A program made the position numbers and the translations under genes. The notes under the pieces were generated by a model. That model searched no databases. It was not told the origin of the DNA and saw only the letters and a program-made list of their open reading frames with translations. This document shows positions 1 through 7,067 of a DNA stretch of 11,186 nt, piece after piece (positions within the stretch are counted from its first letter, which is position 1; the number at the start of each line of letters is the position of its first letter). This DNA is from an uncultured Sutterella sp. (GTDB taxonomy: Bacteria; Pseudomonadota; Gammaproteobacteria; Burkholderiales; Burkholderiaceae_F). Where the stretch lies: positions 1 through 11,186 of the forward strand of contig USCE01000028.1 in assembly GCA_900553105.1 (NCBI GenBank). The letters are read 5' to 3'.

Positions 1-704
1 TGAACGGTCTTGAGAGCACTCTTTAATGTGGTATTTTCACTTTCAGTTTTAAGCCGGTTTTCAAATTCATCTTCCAAGTGCCTGAGGGCATACGCTAACG
101 TGACGTCACCCACAGCTCGAGCTAAGACGGTCGTTTGCGTTGATTTATTGGAGTAACTTCCGTCTGATACCTTACCAAGCGTGCACGTCTTTAATGAATT
201 GGCGTTTTGATCGATGATTAAGACTTGCGGCACTTGATCAATATCTGCTTTTTCAAAAAGCACCGGATCAATACGAATCGTCACGCCTGTCTCGCGTAAA
301 AAATCAAAAGAGCCTAAGTGACGTTTGAGTAATTGGGAGCCATAACGCTCAATGACGGACGGCATTTTCCCGTCTTTAGAGACGGAAGGCGCAATCGTTT
401 CGCCGACACCTCGAAAACTTAACGCCAGTCCCGCGTCTTTGGCATCTTGAGCCAATCGCAAAAGGGAGGCTTTAGGCATTGAAAGTGAGACAGCTATTGC
501 GATTTGATCGTTAGCTTCACTATCGGCAGGCAGACTTTCAACCTTTTCTTGCAACTGATCAACGACTGAGGCAATGGCTTCAGGGGATTGAAGCAAGGCG
601 GGAGCCTCGGCAGTATTAAGTGGCGTGACCCACGGTGCTGCCATAGAAGTAAAACTGACAGTGCTAAGTAACATAAAAGCGAATAATTTCAAACGCGTCG
701 TCAT
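1..704 (-). CDS. trbC: TrbC-like F-type pilus assembly protein, periplasmic (partial, 3' end outside window)
   Basis: The frame starts at ATG 704-702 and runs off the window edge after 234 complete codons, so it is 3'-truncated here. It was read by direct translation. The N-terminus has a basic start, a hydrophobic stretch (about residues 6-20) and a likely Sec cleavage after SMA near residue 22. The body carries TrbC_Ftype-like features: VSLSMPKASLLRL at 73-85 and a thioredoxin-fold-like segment with VPQVLI at 158-163, lacking any CxxC. In the F system TrbC is a periplasmic partner of TraW in pilus assembly. The ATG overlaps the traU stop by four bases (ATGA), and a strong GGGAGG lies six bases upstream, so it is translationally coupled. 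The C-terminal part (about 205-234) is charged and helical and still open at the edge, at a length already above the roughly 212 residues I recall for F TrbC. Confidence 0.85.
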   Translation of the reverse strand, partial: MTTRLKLFAFMLLSTVSFTSMAAPWVTPLNTAEAPALLQSPEAIASVVDQLQEKVESLPADSEANDQIAIAVSLSMPKASLLRLAQDAKDAGLALSFRGVGETIAPSVSKDGKMPSVIERYGSQLLKRHLGSFDFLRETGVTIRIDPVLFEKADIDQVPQVLIIDQNANSLKTCTLGKVSDGSYSNKSTQTTVLARAVGDVTLAYALRHLEDEFENRLKTESENTTLKSALKTV

Positions 705-1756
705 GAGGCACCTCCCGGAGATTGAGTGACATCGGACAAGTTCATGCCTTGACAGCAATCTCTGCGACGCCAAATCAGATACACGGCATCCTCACCGACA
801 ACGGGCGGCGTTTGACCGCCCAAAGCATCGATGGCGGTTGTGGCTCCGAAGGGATGACAGCACCGACCTTGGGTAGCGCGCGAGGGATAAAGCATTTGAG
901 TGCGATAGACATTTTTTGACATCAAAAACTCCAATTGAGGGCCACACTGACCGTCTCGGCCCCATTGGCGCCATAAAAGCCCTTCGCGGTGAAGTTTCAG
1001 CGTAAAGCGCTGGATGAGTAGGCTGAAAGCCTGCTCATCGGTAATGTGAGCATTGACCCACCCGGTGAGTGGGAATAAGGACCCGGCGCAGCCGCCGCAC
1101 CAGTAAAGTTCATTTAAGGCTAAGTGAGTGCTTGCCGCTACGCAGTCAAGGCTACAAGCACCGATTGCAATGGGGTTAGAGAAAAGAGCGACATCGGGAT
1201 TTAAAAGAAAACTGGCTCTGGAGTCGTCCCACAAGGGATCAAGTTCCGTCATATAGGCAAGATCCCACGCCGACTGCTCAATGCAGTGTGTATCCATTAA
1301 AAGTTCTAATAAATAAAGCCAAGGCGTGTGATACCAATGTACTTGGTAAAAACTTGTGCGATGCCCACGTTTTTTAGGACTGGGGGTTCTGCCGTGAGCC
1401 GGTGCAAAGTCATTGGCAGACATTGTGACGCCGCCTAAGCTTGGAAAGCAAAAAGGCTCCCGCACGATTTCCACTGTTCGGATAGGTTCCCAAAATCCCA
1501 AGTTGGTCCCGAAAGTCACATCCGCTTCGCCACGACAGGCACAAAATGCATCGGCATCGGTTTTAACATCGGCAAAAGCCGAGCCCGTAAGACTTACGTT
1601 GTGCCCGATTGTGAGCGGAAATAAACATTCCCAACAAACGTCTGTTACGGGATTAGCGAACCGTCCGTGACAAGCTGCATGAGTTGGAGCGATTAATGCA
1701 AAACTTAAACCCATAACGAGACTTACTCGGGTCAGAAAGGCTGTCACGGATGTCAT
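701..1756 (-). CDS. traU: TraU, cysteine-rich periplasmic F-type conjugation protein
   Basis: The protein has 351 residues, slightly longer than the roughly 330 of F TraU. A Sec signal peptide covers residues 1-27 or 28 (cleavage near APTHA). The mature start CHGRFANPVTDVCWECLFPL (29-48) is the hallmark of the TraU family. I count 16 cysteines: 29, 41, 44, 72, 74, 103, 158, 201, 205, 220, 223, 271, 299, 300, 334 and 335. This suggests several disulfides in the periplasm. TraU belongs to the set of F-specific proteins needed for DNA transfer and pilus assembly, acting with TraW and TrbC. The start overlaps the traW stop (ATGA), and AGGAG sits five bases upstream. Many disulfides make it the likeliest client of the DsbC-like protein encoded upstream, which is an inference. 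Identification is secure from the N-terminal motif and the gene neighbours. Confidence 0.95.
   Translation of the reverse strand: MTSVTAFLTRVSLVMGLSFALIAPTHAACHGRFANPVTDVCWECLFPLTIGHNVSLTGSAFADVKTDADAFCACRGEADVTFGTNLGFWEPIRTVEIVREPFCFPSLGGVTMSANDFAPAHGRTPSPKKRGHRTSFYQVHWYHTPWLYLLELLMDTHCIEQSAWDLAYMTELDPLWDDSRASFLLNPDVALFSNPIAIGACSLDCVAASTHLALNELYWCGGCAGSLFPLTGWVNAHITDEQAFSLLIQRFTLKLHREGLLWRQWGRDGQCGPQLEFLMSKNVYRTQMLYPSRATQGRCCHPFGATTAIDALGGQTPPVVGEDAVYLIWRRRDCCQGMNLSDVTQSPGGAS
711..716 (-). promoter_or_regulatory. Ribosome binding site of trbC
   Basis: The minus strand reads GGGAGG here (GGGAGGTG over 709-716), six bases before the trbC ATG. It lies inside the last codons of traU. It fixes the trbC start and supports coupled translation through the ATGA overlap. 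Confidence 0.75.
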
Positions 1757-2439
1757 GGCAGCTCCTTTTGGTTGACGTGCTTGAGCTCGGAGACAGTGGA
1801 GCTGTTTTTTAAGAGGGTATGGACCGGTGCTTGCGTCACATAAATGCCTTGTGCCGTCATCTTAATAAGCGCCGGTGTTGCGGTAATGCCGAACTTTTCC
1901 ACCAAGCGGCCGCCTTGGTCAAACCACACGCGAGATTGAAGACTCTTTGCAGTTTTCTCAATATTGCCGTCAACCAAAATTACGCGAATCAAATGCTCAG
2001 AAGGTGTCTGAGTCACGAGAGGTTTTTCATCTCGCAATAAAACGTGAGCCAACTTCACTTCATCGGTCTGGTTGGCGTTAATCATCAACCAACGACGTTG
2101 AAAATCGTCTCCTATTACACGAGCCGCATCGGCTGACACTGCAATCTTGACGGTTTTCGAATGAGTCGCTTGCGGCAAGTCCAACCCCTTGGGTTGAGCT
2201 GCATGCTGTTGAAGCCTTTGTTGAGATTGGCGAAGCTTTTCTTGCGTCTGGGCGCGGCTTTCCATGGCGTGCGTTTTAAGTAACTCCAAAATATCGGGCT
2301 CGATGACGGGATAAGTAGGCCCCAGAGTTGAAGTCAACGGGACGGCATAGACGCAAGCGCTAAGCACGGCTAGGCTTAACGCCAAACCACAACGCACAAA
2401 GACGGGCCCCCCTTGGGGGAAATTGATTTGATGGTTCAT
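1753..2439 (-). CDS. traW: TraW, periplasmic F-type pilus assembly protein
   Basis: The frame encodes 228 residues from ATG 2439. The family signature is the N-terminal GPTYPVIEPDILELL (40-54), followed by a charged, Gln-rich predicted helix (about 57-79). The C-terminal thioredoxin-like segment has VDGNIEKTAKSLQSRVWFDQ at 146-165, then KFGITATPALI (172-182) without CxxC. TraW acts in the periplasm with TrbC in pilus assembly. The signal peptide would be cut after VYA at residue 32. The ATG has no visible ribosome binding site. An in-frame GTG at 2397, giving a start MRCGLALSLAVL, has AAGGGGGG nine bases upstream and makes a compact standard signal peptide, so it is a serious alternative. The coordinates given are the longest version. 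L-S-A-C at 26-29 also fits a lipobox, but cleavage at VYA is more typical of TraW. The 3' end overlaps traU by four bases. Confidence 0.93.
   Translation of the reverse strand: MNHQINFPQGGPVFVRCGLALSLAVLSACVYAVPLTSTLGPTYPVIEPDILELLKTHAMESRAQTQEKLRQSQQRLQQHAAQPKGLDLPQATHSKTVKIAVSADAARVIGDDFQRRWLMINANQTDEVKLAHVLLRDEKPLVTQTPSEHLIRVILVDGNIEKTAKSLQSRVWFDQGGRLVEKFGITATPALIKMTAQGIYVTQAPVHTLLKNSSTVSELKHVNQKELP
1762..1766 (-). promoter_or_regulatory. Ribosome binding site of traU
   Basis: AGGAG on the minus strand, five bases before the traU ATG at 1756 and within the end of traW. It supports the ATG that overlaps the traW stop. Confidence 0.75.
2407..2414 (-). promoter_or_regulatory. Possible ribosome binding site for an internal GTG start of traW
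   Basis: The minus strand reads AAGGGGGG, nine bases before an in-frame GTG at 2397. The nearest upstream ATG at 2439 has no comparable site. A run of C immediately 5' on the mRNA (2415-2419) can pair with the G run through a CAAG loop, so access may depend on ribosomes finishing the preceding gene. Confidence 0.4.
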
Positions 2440-2453
2440 AGGTCAGAAAACGA

Positions 2454-3026
2454 TCAAAAAAGGGGATAGGCCCTACCTTTTATCTGGGACTTATTAATGA
2501 GTCCCGGAATTTGGTAGCGACTGTCAAGACTGTCGGGATGATCGGCATGAACGTAGAGTTGCTCTTGGTCGATTGTGCCGTCTGTCACCGGTAACAGACG
2601 TGAGCCGTCTTTGGCATGCGTTTTGATAAGGGAGATGGCTTTTTCATTGATCCAAACAGTGAGATCAACGACACGAATACGGTCATTGGGCACGCCTCGG
2701 ACTTCTTTGATCACCGTGGTATTGGCAGCTATGGGGTCGGGCATGCAATCATCAAACGATAAAGCTAGACGACAAGAGTCCTGATGCGTTTGCCAACTAA
2801 AGGCAACGTAGTCACCGGTTTTAATCTTGTGATTGGCCTTATCGATGAGATAAAGCGTATGCGGCAGACTCTGCGTGACATTAACGCCGATCGTAAAGCG
2901 AGATGAAAAGATCAATAACGAACCAGTGACAAGAACTAACACAATGCCGTAACGCTTTAAAATGTTCTTTAAAGCATCAAACAATCGTTCGGTGTTGTTA
3001 CGATAGCGTGCGCAATCAAAGCTCAT
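2454..3026 (-). CDS. traF: TraF-like conjugative signal peptidase (S26 family)
   Basis: The protein has 190 residues and one N-terminal membrane anchor (about 27-42). It carries the S26C-type layout: SLPHTLYLI with the probable nucleophile Ser53, then VIKEVRGVPNDRI with the probable general base Lys107. The last box is DSLDSRYQIPGL (175-186), equivalent to the SRY-GP box of signal peptidases. The catalytic domain faces the periplasm. IncP TraF, of this family, trims and cyclises its pilin TrbC, and homologues occur in several F-like systems (TrhF type). The pilin is the likely substrate here, which is inferred. It is unrelated to the F-plasmid thioredoxin-like TraF despite the shared name. 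The spacing is 17 bases from trbI, with GGAG seven bases before the ATG. The stop falls 14 bases before the traW ATG. Confidence 0.9.
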   Translation of the reverse strand: MSFDCARYRNNTERLFDALKNILKRYGIVLVLVTGSLLIFSSRFTIGVNVTQSLPHTLYLIDKANHKIKTGDYVAFSWQTHQDSCRLALSFDDCMPDPIAANTTVIKEVRGVPNDRIRVVDLTVWINEKAISLIKTHAKDGSRLLPVTDGTIDQEQLYVHADHPDSLDSRYQIPGLINKSQIKGRAYPLF

Positions 3027-3043
3027 TTGACTACTCCAACCCT

Positions 3044-3571
3044 TTAGCGACGCAAGCTGCTAAAGCCTTGTGCAGAAAAGAGCTCACTTTGAAGCGCCTT
3101 TTCAATACGCATGGCTTCATCGGGATCAAGTGCTAAAAGCTTGAAAACATCTTCGGTGTAGTCAGGCACGGTGCCGTCAACTGCTAAGCTTTTCTTATCC
3201 AAAAGCACCGTGTTAGAACGCTTGGCAACGGCTTTTAATGTGTTCGTGAGCTTTTGCGGGAAAGCGGTCGATTCCTTGAGAATTTCAGCGTGCGTTGATG
3301 GACTCGTTTGATCGGGCCTCGTTTCATTCATAGCACGAATCCAATACAGCTTTTGCGCATCGATGACTCGTTGAGTGTCAACGACTGCGATTGTAGTGCC
3401 TGTTGTTTTATTGAATAGAGTGACGTTTACACCGGTTGCAACGAGCGCGCCGGTTGCGGCACTGGCAAGGCCGATCAAAGCCAAAGTCCAGTTTGAGTAA
3501 ACACAATGGCCTGGCTGAGTGCCTGTTGTATTAATGCCTGAGTACTGAAACGGTTTTTTCATCAACGACAT
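3044..3571 (-). CDS. trbI: TrbI-like F-type conjugation protein, inner membrane
   Basis: The protein has 175 residues. A 27-residue, probably cytoplasmic N-terminus precedes one membrane segment (about 28-48). The periplasmic part contains VVDTQRVIDAQKLYWIRAMN (63-82), a predicted helical stretch (about 95-118), then TVLLDKKSLAVDGTVPDYTE (121-140). This matches the TrbI_Ftype layout of a membrane anchor, a VDTQ/VDMK-like strand, a helix, and a final G-x-x-P/D-x-T box. F TrbI, about 128 residues, influences pilus extension and retraction. This copy is longer at both ends. Its position between traC and traW is that of trbI in the F plasmid. The ATG is preceded by AAGGA at seven bases, which overlaps the stop codon of the small upstream gene, so the two look translationally coupled. 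It is not the VirB10-like TrbI of IncP plasmids. Confidence 0.8.
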   Translation of the reverse strand: MSLMKKPFQYSGINTTGTQPGHCVYSNWTLALIGLASAATGALVATGVNVTLFNKTTGTTIAVVDTQRVIDAQKLYWIRAMNETRPDQTSPSTHAEILKESTAFPQKLTNTLKAVAKRSNTVLLDKKSLAVDGTVPDYTEDVFKLLALDPDEAMRIEKALQSELFSAQGFSSLRR

Positions 3572-3579
3572 GGATTATT

Positions 3580-3584
3580 CCTTA
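3580..3584 (-). promoter_or_regulatory. Ribosome binding site of trbI overlapping the upstream stop codon
   Basis: The minus strand reads TAAGGAATAATCC before the trbI ATG at 3571. The TAA at 3584-3582 ends the 91-codon gene, and AAGGA shares its bases. This arrangement is typical of coupled translation and supports both genes. Confidence 0.65.
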
Positions 3585-3857
3585 CTTCAAAATAGCCTTA
3601 AGCTTGGCCTGGTAGGCCTTATTTTGTGAAAGGCTGACTTGCAGATAGGGAGACTTTTGTTTCAGAGCCCGATCTGCTCTTCGTTCAGCATTAATCTCGC
3701 GTTTTGTTTTCGCACTACGCTTTAGTTTGGATTCGGGCGCAAGTAACGCCACATAAGGGTCATAGACGGCATACCATTGATAGCCGGGCGCCGCATCGTT
3801 TTCAATCGCATACAGTTCGGGAGTTTGCAGTAACAGAGGTTGATTCATCTTTGGCAT
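3582..3857 (-). CDS. Small basic protein of unknown function between traC and trbI
   Basis: I do not recognise this 91-residue protein. It has no signal peptide, membrane segment or cysteine. Residues 16-35 are rich in Tyr and other aromatics (YQWYAVYDPY at 26-35). Residues 44-68 form a strongly basic, probably helical stretch (KLKRSAKTKREINAERRADR), followed by a mixed Gln/Lys tail. It is therefore probably cytoplasmic and might bind nucleic acid or an acidic partner; that is a guess from composition only. It starts 33 bases after traC, and its stop codon overlaps the ribosome binding site of trbI, which argues that it is translated. No clear ribosome binding site precedes ATG 3857 or the alternative ATG 3848. 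Several F-like elements carry a small unnamed gene after traC, so it may be a lineage-specific accessory factor. Confidence 0.7.
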   Translation of the reverse strand: MPKMNQPLLLQTPELYAIENDAAPGYQWYAVYDPYVALLAPESKLKRSAKTKREINAERRADRALKQKSPYLQVSLSQNKAYQAKLKAILK

Positions 3858-3890
3858 TTTCGTGGGTTAAATGACGATCGGCTAGCGTTC

Positions 3891-6497
3891 TCACGCTTGA
3901 CCTCTTGCGTTTATGATGTGAGTGATAGCCTCGGTCAAAGACAGGCCTTGACCCATCAAGTTTTCGATTTGAGCAACGTCATGCGCGTGACTTGAGTACA
4001 AAAGGCGCGAGAACGGATCAAAGCGAATTTGAAGTACGGCCGAAGGCGTTTGCGGTGTTGTAAACAAACACTCGGCAAACTCATCGGCTTGTAGCCTCAA
4101 GGTTTTAATGGCTTGCATCTCCCAGGCTTTGAGCGCCACCTTTTTCTCTTTTTCCAAGAACTGCAACGAGTCTTCTTTTTGCCGCAAAATGAATCGCACA
4201 TCGGCGTTTTCTAGCGCCGCGCGAGCGGTATCGTTTTGGTAGTAGTCGGCAAAAGACTGCGTGATCGTGATAAACGAAGCGTTTTGTTTTCGTGCACGTC
4301 GATAGCCGTTTTGAATAAAGCTTGCGGCATATTTGTGGCTAAGCAAATCCCAAGCTTCATCAATAACGACCATTTTGCTTTGACGTTTGTCGCCCGTACT
4401 TAAGTCTTGCGTGATTAAGAAAATCAAACATAAAAGCACTACGTTTTGTAAGGCTTTGCGGCTTTTCAGTCCTTCGAGCTCCAAGACAATAAAATCGTTT
4501 GTGAACTCAACCGTGCTTGCCCCGTCAAAGTAGTGTCCGTAGACGCCTTCTCGGCTAAAGGGCTTCAGTTGCACGGCTAAATCTAAGATTCGGGTATCGG
4601 GATCAACCACTTCATCAGCAAGAGGCTTTTCTGGATCAACCAATCCTGTCTTAAGACTTTCAACTAAGTCCGTGATACAAGCAAATCGTCCTTCTTGCCT
4701 AGCCTTGGCTAAGCAATAAAGCACATGCGTTTGTAAAACGCTGTGCAAAAAGTCCGACAAGCCTTCATTGGGACTGGCCATTTCCGTCAAAATCGGCATC
4801 AAAAAGCCCAAGTCTTCTTTAGTATCGACAATTAACTCAAACGGATTGATGACAAGGTGACGTTGCGGGGTAAATTCAATCCATTGACCGTTAAGCAAGT
4901 GACAAAGCTTTTTGTAAGATGCGCCGACATCAATGACGTAGGTTTTGCCGCCCGTGCCGAGATTCCCGGTGATAAGGTCATTCGTGAGAGCACTTTTACC
5001 GGAACCTGAGGTTCCCACAATGATGGCGTTGAAATTGCCGCTACCGGCAAAGACATCAATTGGCGTGATCTGCCCGTGACGCCCCGTTAAGAGTAAAAGC
5101 GGAGTAATGGTCTCTTCCTTATCGCGTTTGTCCGTACCCTGAAATTCCGCAATAAAAGGGGAGAGGTGGGCTGCATTGGTAATCGTTCGGGTTCCAGAGC
5201 GTTGAGCGAGTTTGAGATCGGCACTTAACGCAGGGCCCAGCGTCATCGGCAATGTTGTTATGAAGGCTTGCCAATGCATTCGGCAGTCACAGAGCAGATC
5301 AAGGTGCGCATTTTTAAAGACAGCACTGGCCGCATGGATACACTCTTCAATACTTTCTTGTGGAGCAAACAACAGCACCTGATGCGTCATGCGGCAAAGA
5401 CCGCCGTTTTGGGCGTACTCCTCCGTGACAATTTCGTAGTCCTTTTCGCGTTTTTTCAAATAGGGTAAGTAGTGCGCGATTTCACTCGCGCCGATTTGTT
5501 TTGAGCGTGCGGCCATGAGCTGCGCCTTAGCACGCGTTTTATCAAAGTCGGGCATTGACACGGCGCTTGTGATTAAAAAGGGGCACGGGATGTCCTGGGA
5601 GCGATGCCCGATCCATCGAGCCACAAAGGGTAACGCGTATTCGCTCGGGTAGCCGTTTACCGACAGCCCAATGGCGTGGCAAGGGGCGGTATTCGGGCTT
5701 TTAAAGATGAGCGCGTCTTCGGTTACTCGCAAATGCGTATCCGCATCAACGAGTTGACCGCTGATGGCATCATGCGGATTAATAGTCGCAAGAGACTTTA
5801 GTGCCGAGGGAGACTTTTGAGGATTCAAGAGCCGCTTTAGCGTTGATCGAAGCGTTGAAGCATCCCACGTATAGCGATAAAGAAAATAGGTTTTCAATAG
5901 TGCAATGTGACGCTCCCGCAACGATCGGGCTTTGGCTTGAACAACAAAAAGGTCCGATTCACCCACAGGAAATGAAACGGCAAGCCAGTTTCTAAAATGA
6001 CGCACCCGAAAGTGACTGCCTTTGGATAGCGACATCTTAGTTCCTTGCGTGAGATACGAGACGCGTTCTTGAGCCAGATGAGTTAAAACCTGTGCGGCGG
6101 CTCGCTTTTTGGGCGGCACAATGACAGCCGGTGTGCGACTGCCTGCATAGGCTTTCGTTGCCCATTCAATGTCCTCATCGGCCCAAAGCGTGACTTGCAA
6201 ACCGACGCCTGAGGGTAAATCCGCCGCAAAAAGTCCTGTCAAGTGGCGTGCCATTTCGGGTGTGGCACCCGTTTGCGGCTGAAGCTCTAGCACATAACCC
6301 ACAGACTCAATGATGCCCGTCGTTGGATCCATCATGGAAAATAGCCCGGGTTCAATTTCTCGGTCGTAGGGCAGAAGTGATCCCAAACGATCGAGTTTTG
6401 GTGAAGGATGTTTGCCACGAAAGCCGTTATTCATTGATACTGTCACATTTTCTTTTAGCGGACGCATTAAACGGCTTAAGCGATGAATGAATTTCAT
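3891..6497 (-). CDS. traC: TraC, F-type conjugation pilus-assembly ATPase (VirB4 family)
   Basis: The protein has 868 residues, close to F TraC (about 875). The N-terminal TraC_F domain is visible from LLPYDREIEPGLF (41-53) and includes a segment rich in basic residues (about 128-210). The ATPase core follows: Walker A GTSGSGKS at 495-502, an aspartate-containing strand YVIDVGASYKKL (520-531), and Walker B KMVVIDEAWDLL at 708-719. ITQSFADYYQN (745-755) resembles the sensor region of VirB4 proteins. TraC is a peripheral inner-membrane ATPase that powers pilus assembly and DNA transfer. It joins traV without a gap (TAA then ATG); AGGA lies nine bases before the start, inside the end of traV. 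I see no frameshift, and the key nucleotide-binding residues are intact. The assignment is firm. Confidence 0.97.
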   Translation of the reverse strand: MKFIHRLSRLMRPLKENVTVSMNNGFRGKHPSPKLDRLGSLLPYDREIEPGLFSMMDPTTGIIESVGYVLELQPQTGATPEMARHLTGLFAADLPSGVGLQVTLWADEDIEWATKAYAGSRTPAVIVPPKKRAAAQVLTHLAQERVSYLTQGTKMSLSKGSHFRVRHFRNWLAVSFPVGESDLFVVQAKARSLRERHIALLKTYFLYRYTWDASTLRSTLKRLLNPQKSPSALKSLATINPHDAISGQLVDADTHLRVTEDALIFKSPNTAPCHAIGLSVNGYPSEYALPFVARWIGHRSQDIPCPFLITSAVSMPDFDKTRAKAQLMAARSKQIGASEIAHYLPYLKKREKDYEIVTEEYAQNGGLCRMTHQVLLFAPQESIEECIHAASAVFKNAHLDLLCDCRMHWQAFITTLPMTLGPALSADLKLAQRSGTRTITNAAHLSPFIAEFQGTDKRDKEETITPLLLLTGRHGQITPIDVFAGSGNFNAIIVGTSGSGKSALTNDLITGNLGTGGKTYVIDVGASYKKLCHLLNGQWIEFTPQRHLVINPFELIVDTKEDLGFLMPILTEMASPNEGLSDFLHSVLQTHVLYCLAKARQEGRFACITDLVESLKTGLVDPEKPLADEVVDPDTRILDLAVQLKPFSREGVYGHYFDGASTVEFTNDFIVLELEGLKSRKALQNVVLLCLIFLITQDLSTGDKRQSKMVVIDEAWDLLSHKYAASFIQNGYRRARKQNASFITITQSFADYYQNDTARAALENADVRFILRQKEDSLQFLEKEKKVALKAWEMQAIKTLRLQADEFAECLFTTPQTPSAVLQIRFDPFSRLLYSSHAHDVAQIENLMGQGLSLTEAITHIINARGQA

Positions 6498-7052
6498 TTA
6501 TCGAGATCCTTTCATCGTGGTTTTGTCGGCCAAGGGGTTAAACATCCGCGATTGCGATTCACTTGGTCTGACGGCTAATGTCTCTGGAGCCCAACGCGAG
6601 GCTCTGACCGTGGCAAAAATGACATGCTCGGCGTGAAGATCACCCGCTTCATCGATATAGGGAGCAATCCAAATGCGAAGGATTTCCTCGGCCGCGCGTT
6701 TTGGTAGCATCAAAGGAGTTTCTAACGCGAGACGATCGGGCACTTGTCCGACGGTGGTGACTGACGGCCCTGCTTCAATAGTCACTTCGGTTTGATTATC
6801 AGAAGAGGCTTCTGATGTTTTGTTTTTAGGAGTGACTTCGGCCGTTTTCGGACGATCAATGGATTCGTGCACGGCCGATAGTGACTGGCAACGTGCCGGC
6901 ATATCCACCGAGCAGGCAAAGTCTGCCGAGGCATCTTGAAGACCTGAGAGGTTGCCGCACGCGGTAAGCATCAAACTTATTGAGGAAACAAGAATGGTTT
7001 TAGCCGCAGACAACTTTTGCCATCCATGTAAAGATTGAAAACGAAGACTCAT
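6498..7052 (-). CDS. traV: TraV, outer-membrane-associated lipoprotein of the F-type core complex
   Basis: The lipobox LTAC ends at Cys32, counting from the chosen ATG at 7052, so the mature protein is a lipoprotein. After it, DFACSVDMPARCQSLSAVHE carries the paired cysteines expected of TraV. A low-complexity Ser/Thr/Glu linker follows, then the conserved C-terminal motif RIWIAPYIDEAGDLHAEHVI. TraV joins TraK and TraB in the envelope-spanning core, anchoring the secretin-like ring at the outer membrane. An ATG three codons earlier (7061) is only one base after AAGGA, too close to use. The ATG at 7052 lies ten bases after it and is preferred. The ribosome site overlaps the dsbC stop. At about 184 residues it is near F TraV in size (171, as I recall). 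Confidence 0.92.
   Translation of the reverse strand: MSLRFQSLHGWQKLSAAKTILVSSISLMLTACGNLSGLQDASADFACSVDMPARCQSLSAVHESIDRPKTAEVTPKNKTSEASSDNQTEVTIEAGPSVTTVGQVPDRLALETPLMLPKRAAEEILRIWIAPYIDEAGDLHAEHVIFATVRASRWAPETLAVRPSESQSRMFNPLADKTTMKGSR
6507..6510 (-). promoter_or_regulatory. Ribosome binding site of traC inside the end of traV
   Basis: The minus strand reads AAAGGATC, with AGGA nine bases before the traC ATG at 6497. It lies in the last codons of traV, so traC translation is probably coupled to traV. Confidence 0.55.
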
Positions 7053-7062
7053 GGGACGCATT

Positions 7063-7067
7063 TCCTT
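7063..7067 (-). promoter_or_regulatory. Ribosome binding site deciding the traV start
   Basis: AAGGA on the minus strand overlaps the dsbC stop codon (TAA at 7068-7066). It is one base from the first in-frame ATG (7061) and ten bases from the second (7052), which favours the second as the traV start. Confidence 0.5.

Noticed and set aside
370..385. Six-base stem with TTAG loop (CCGTCT / AGACGG) within trbC as a terminator.
   Set aside because: The stem is short, it is inside a coding region, and no T-run follows in the operon direction.
913..928. Inverted repeat TTTTTGA / TCAAAAA in traU.
   Set aside because: It is AT-rich with a two-base centre and lies mid-gene; expected by chance and too weak as RNA structure.
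701..1756. CxxC pairs in TraU (CWEC at 41-44 and CGGC at 220-223) as a possible redox active site.
   Set aside because: They belong to the conserved cysteine pattern of TraU and are not in a thioredoxin-fold context; structural disulfides are more likely.
1753..2439. TraW as a lipoprotein through L-S-A-C at residues 26-29.
   Set aside because: A signal peptidase I site follows at once (VYA then VPLT), and TraW proteins are normally soluble periplasmic proteins. The lipobox match is probably chance, though not excluded.
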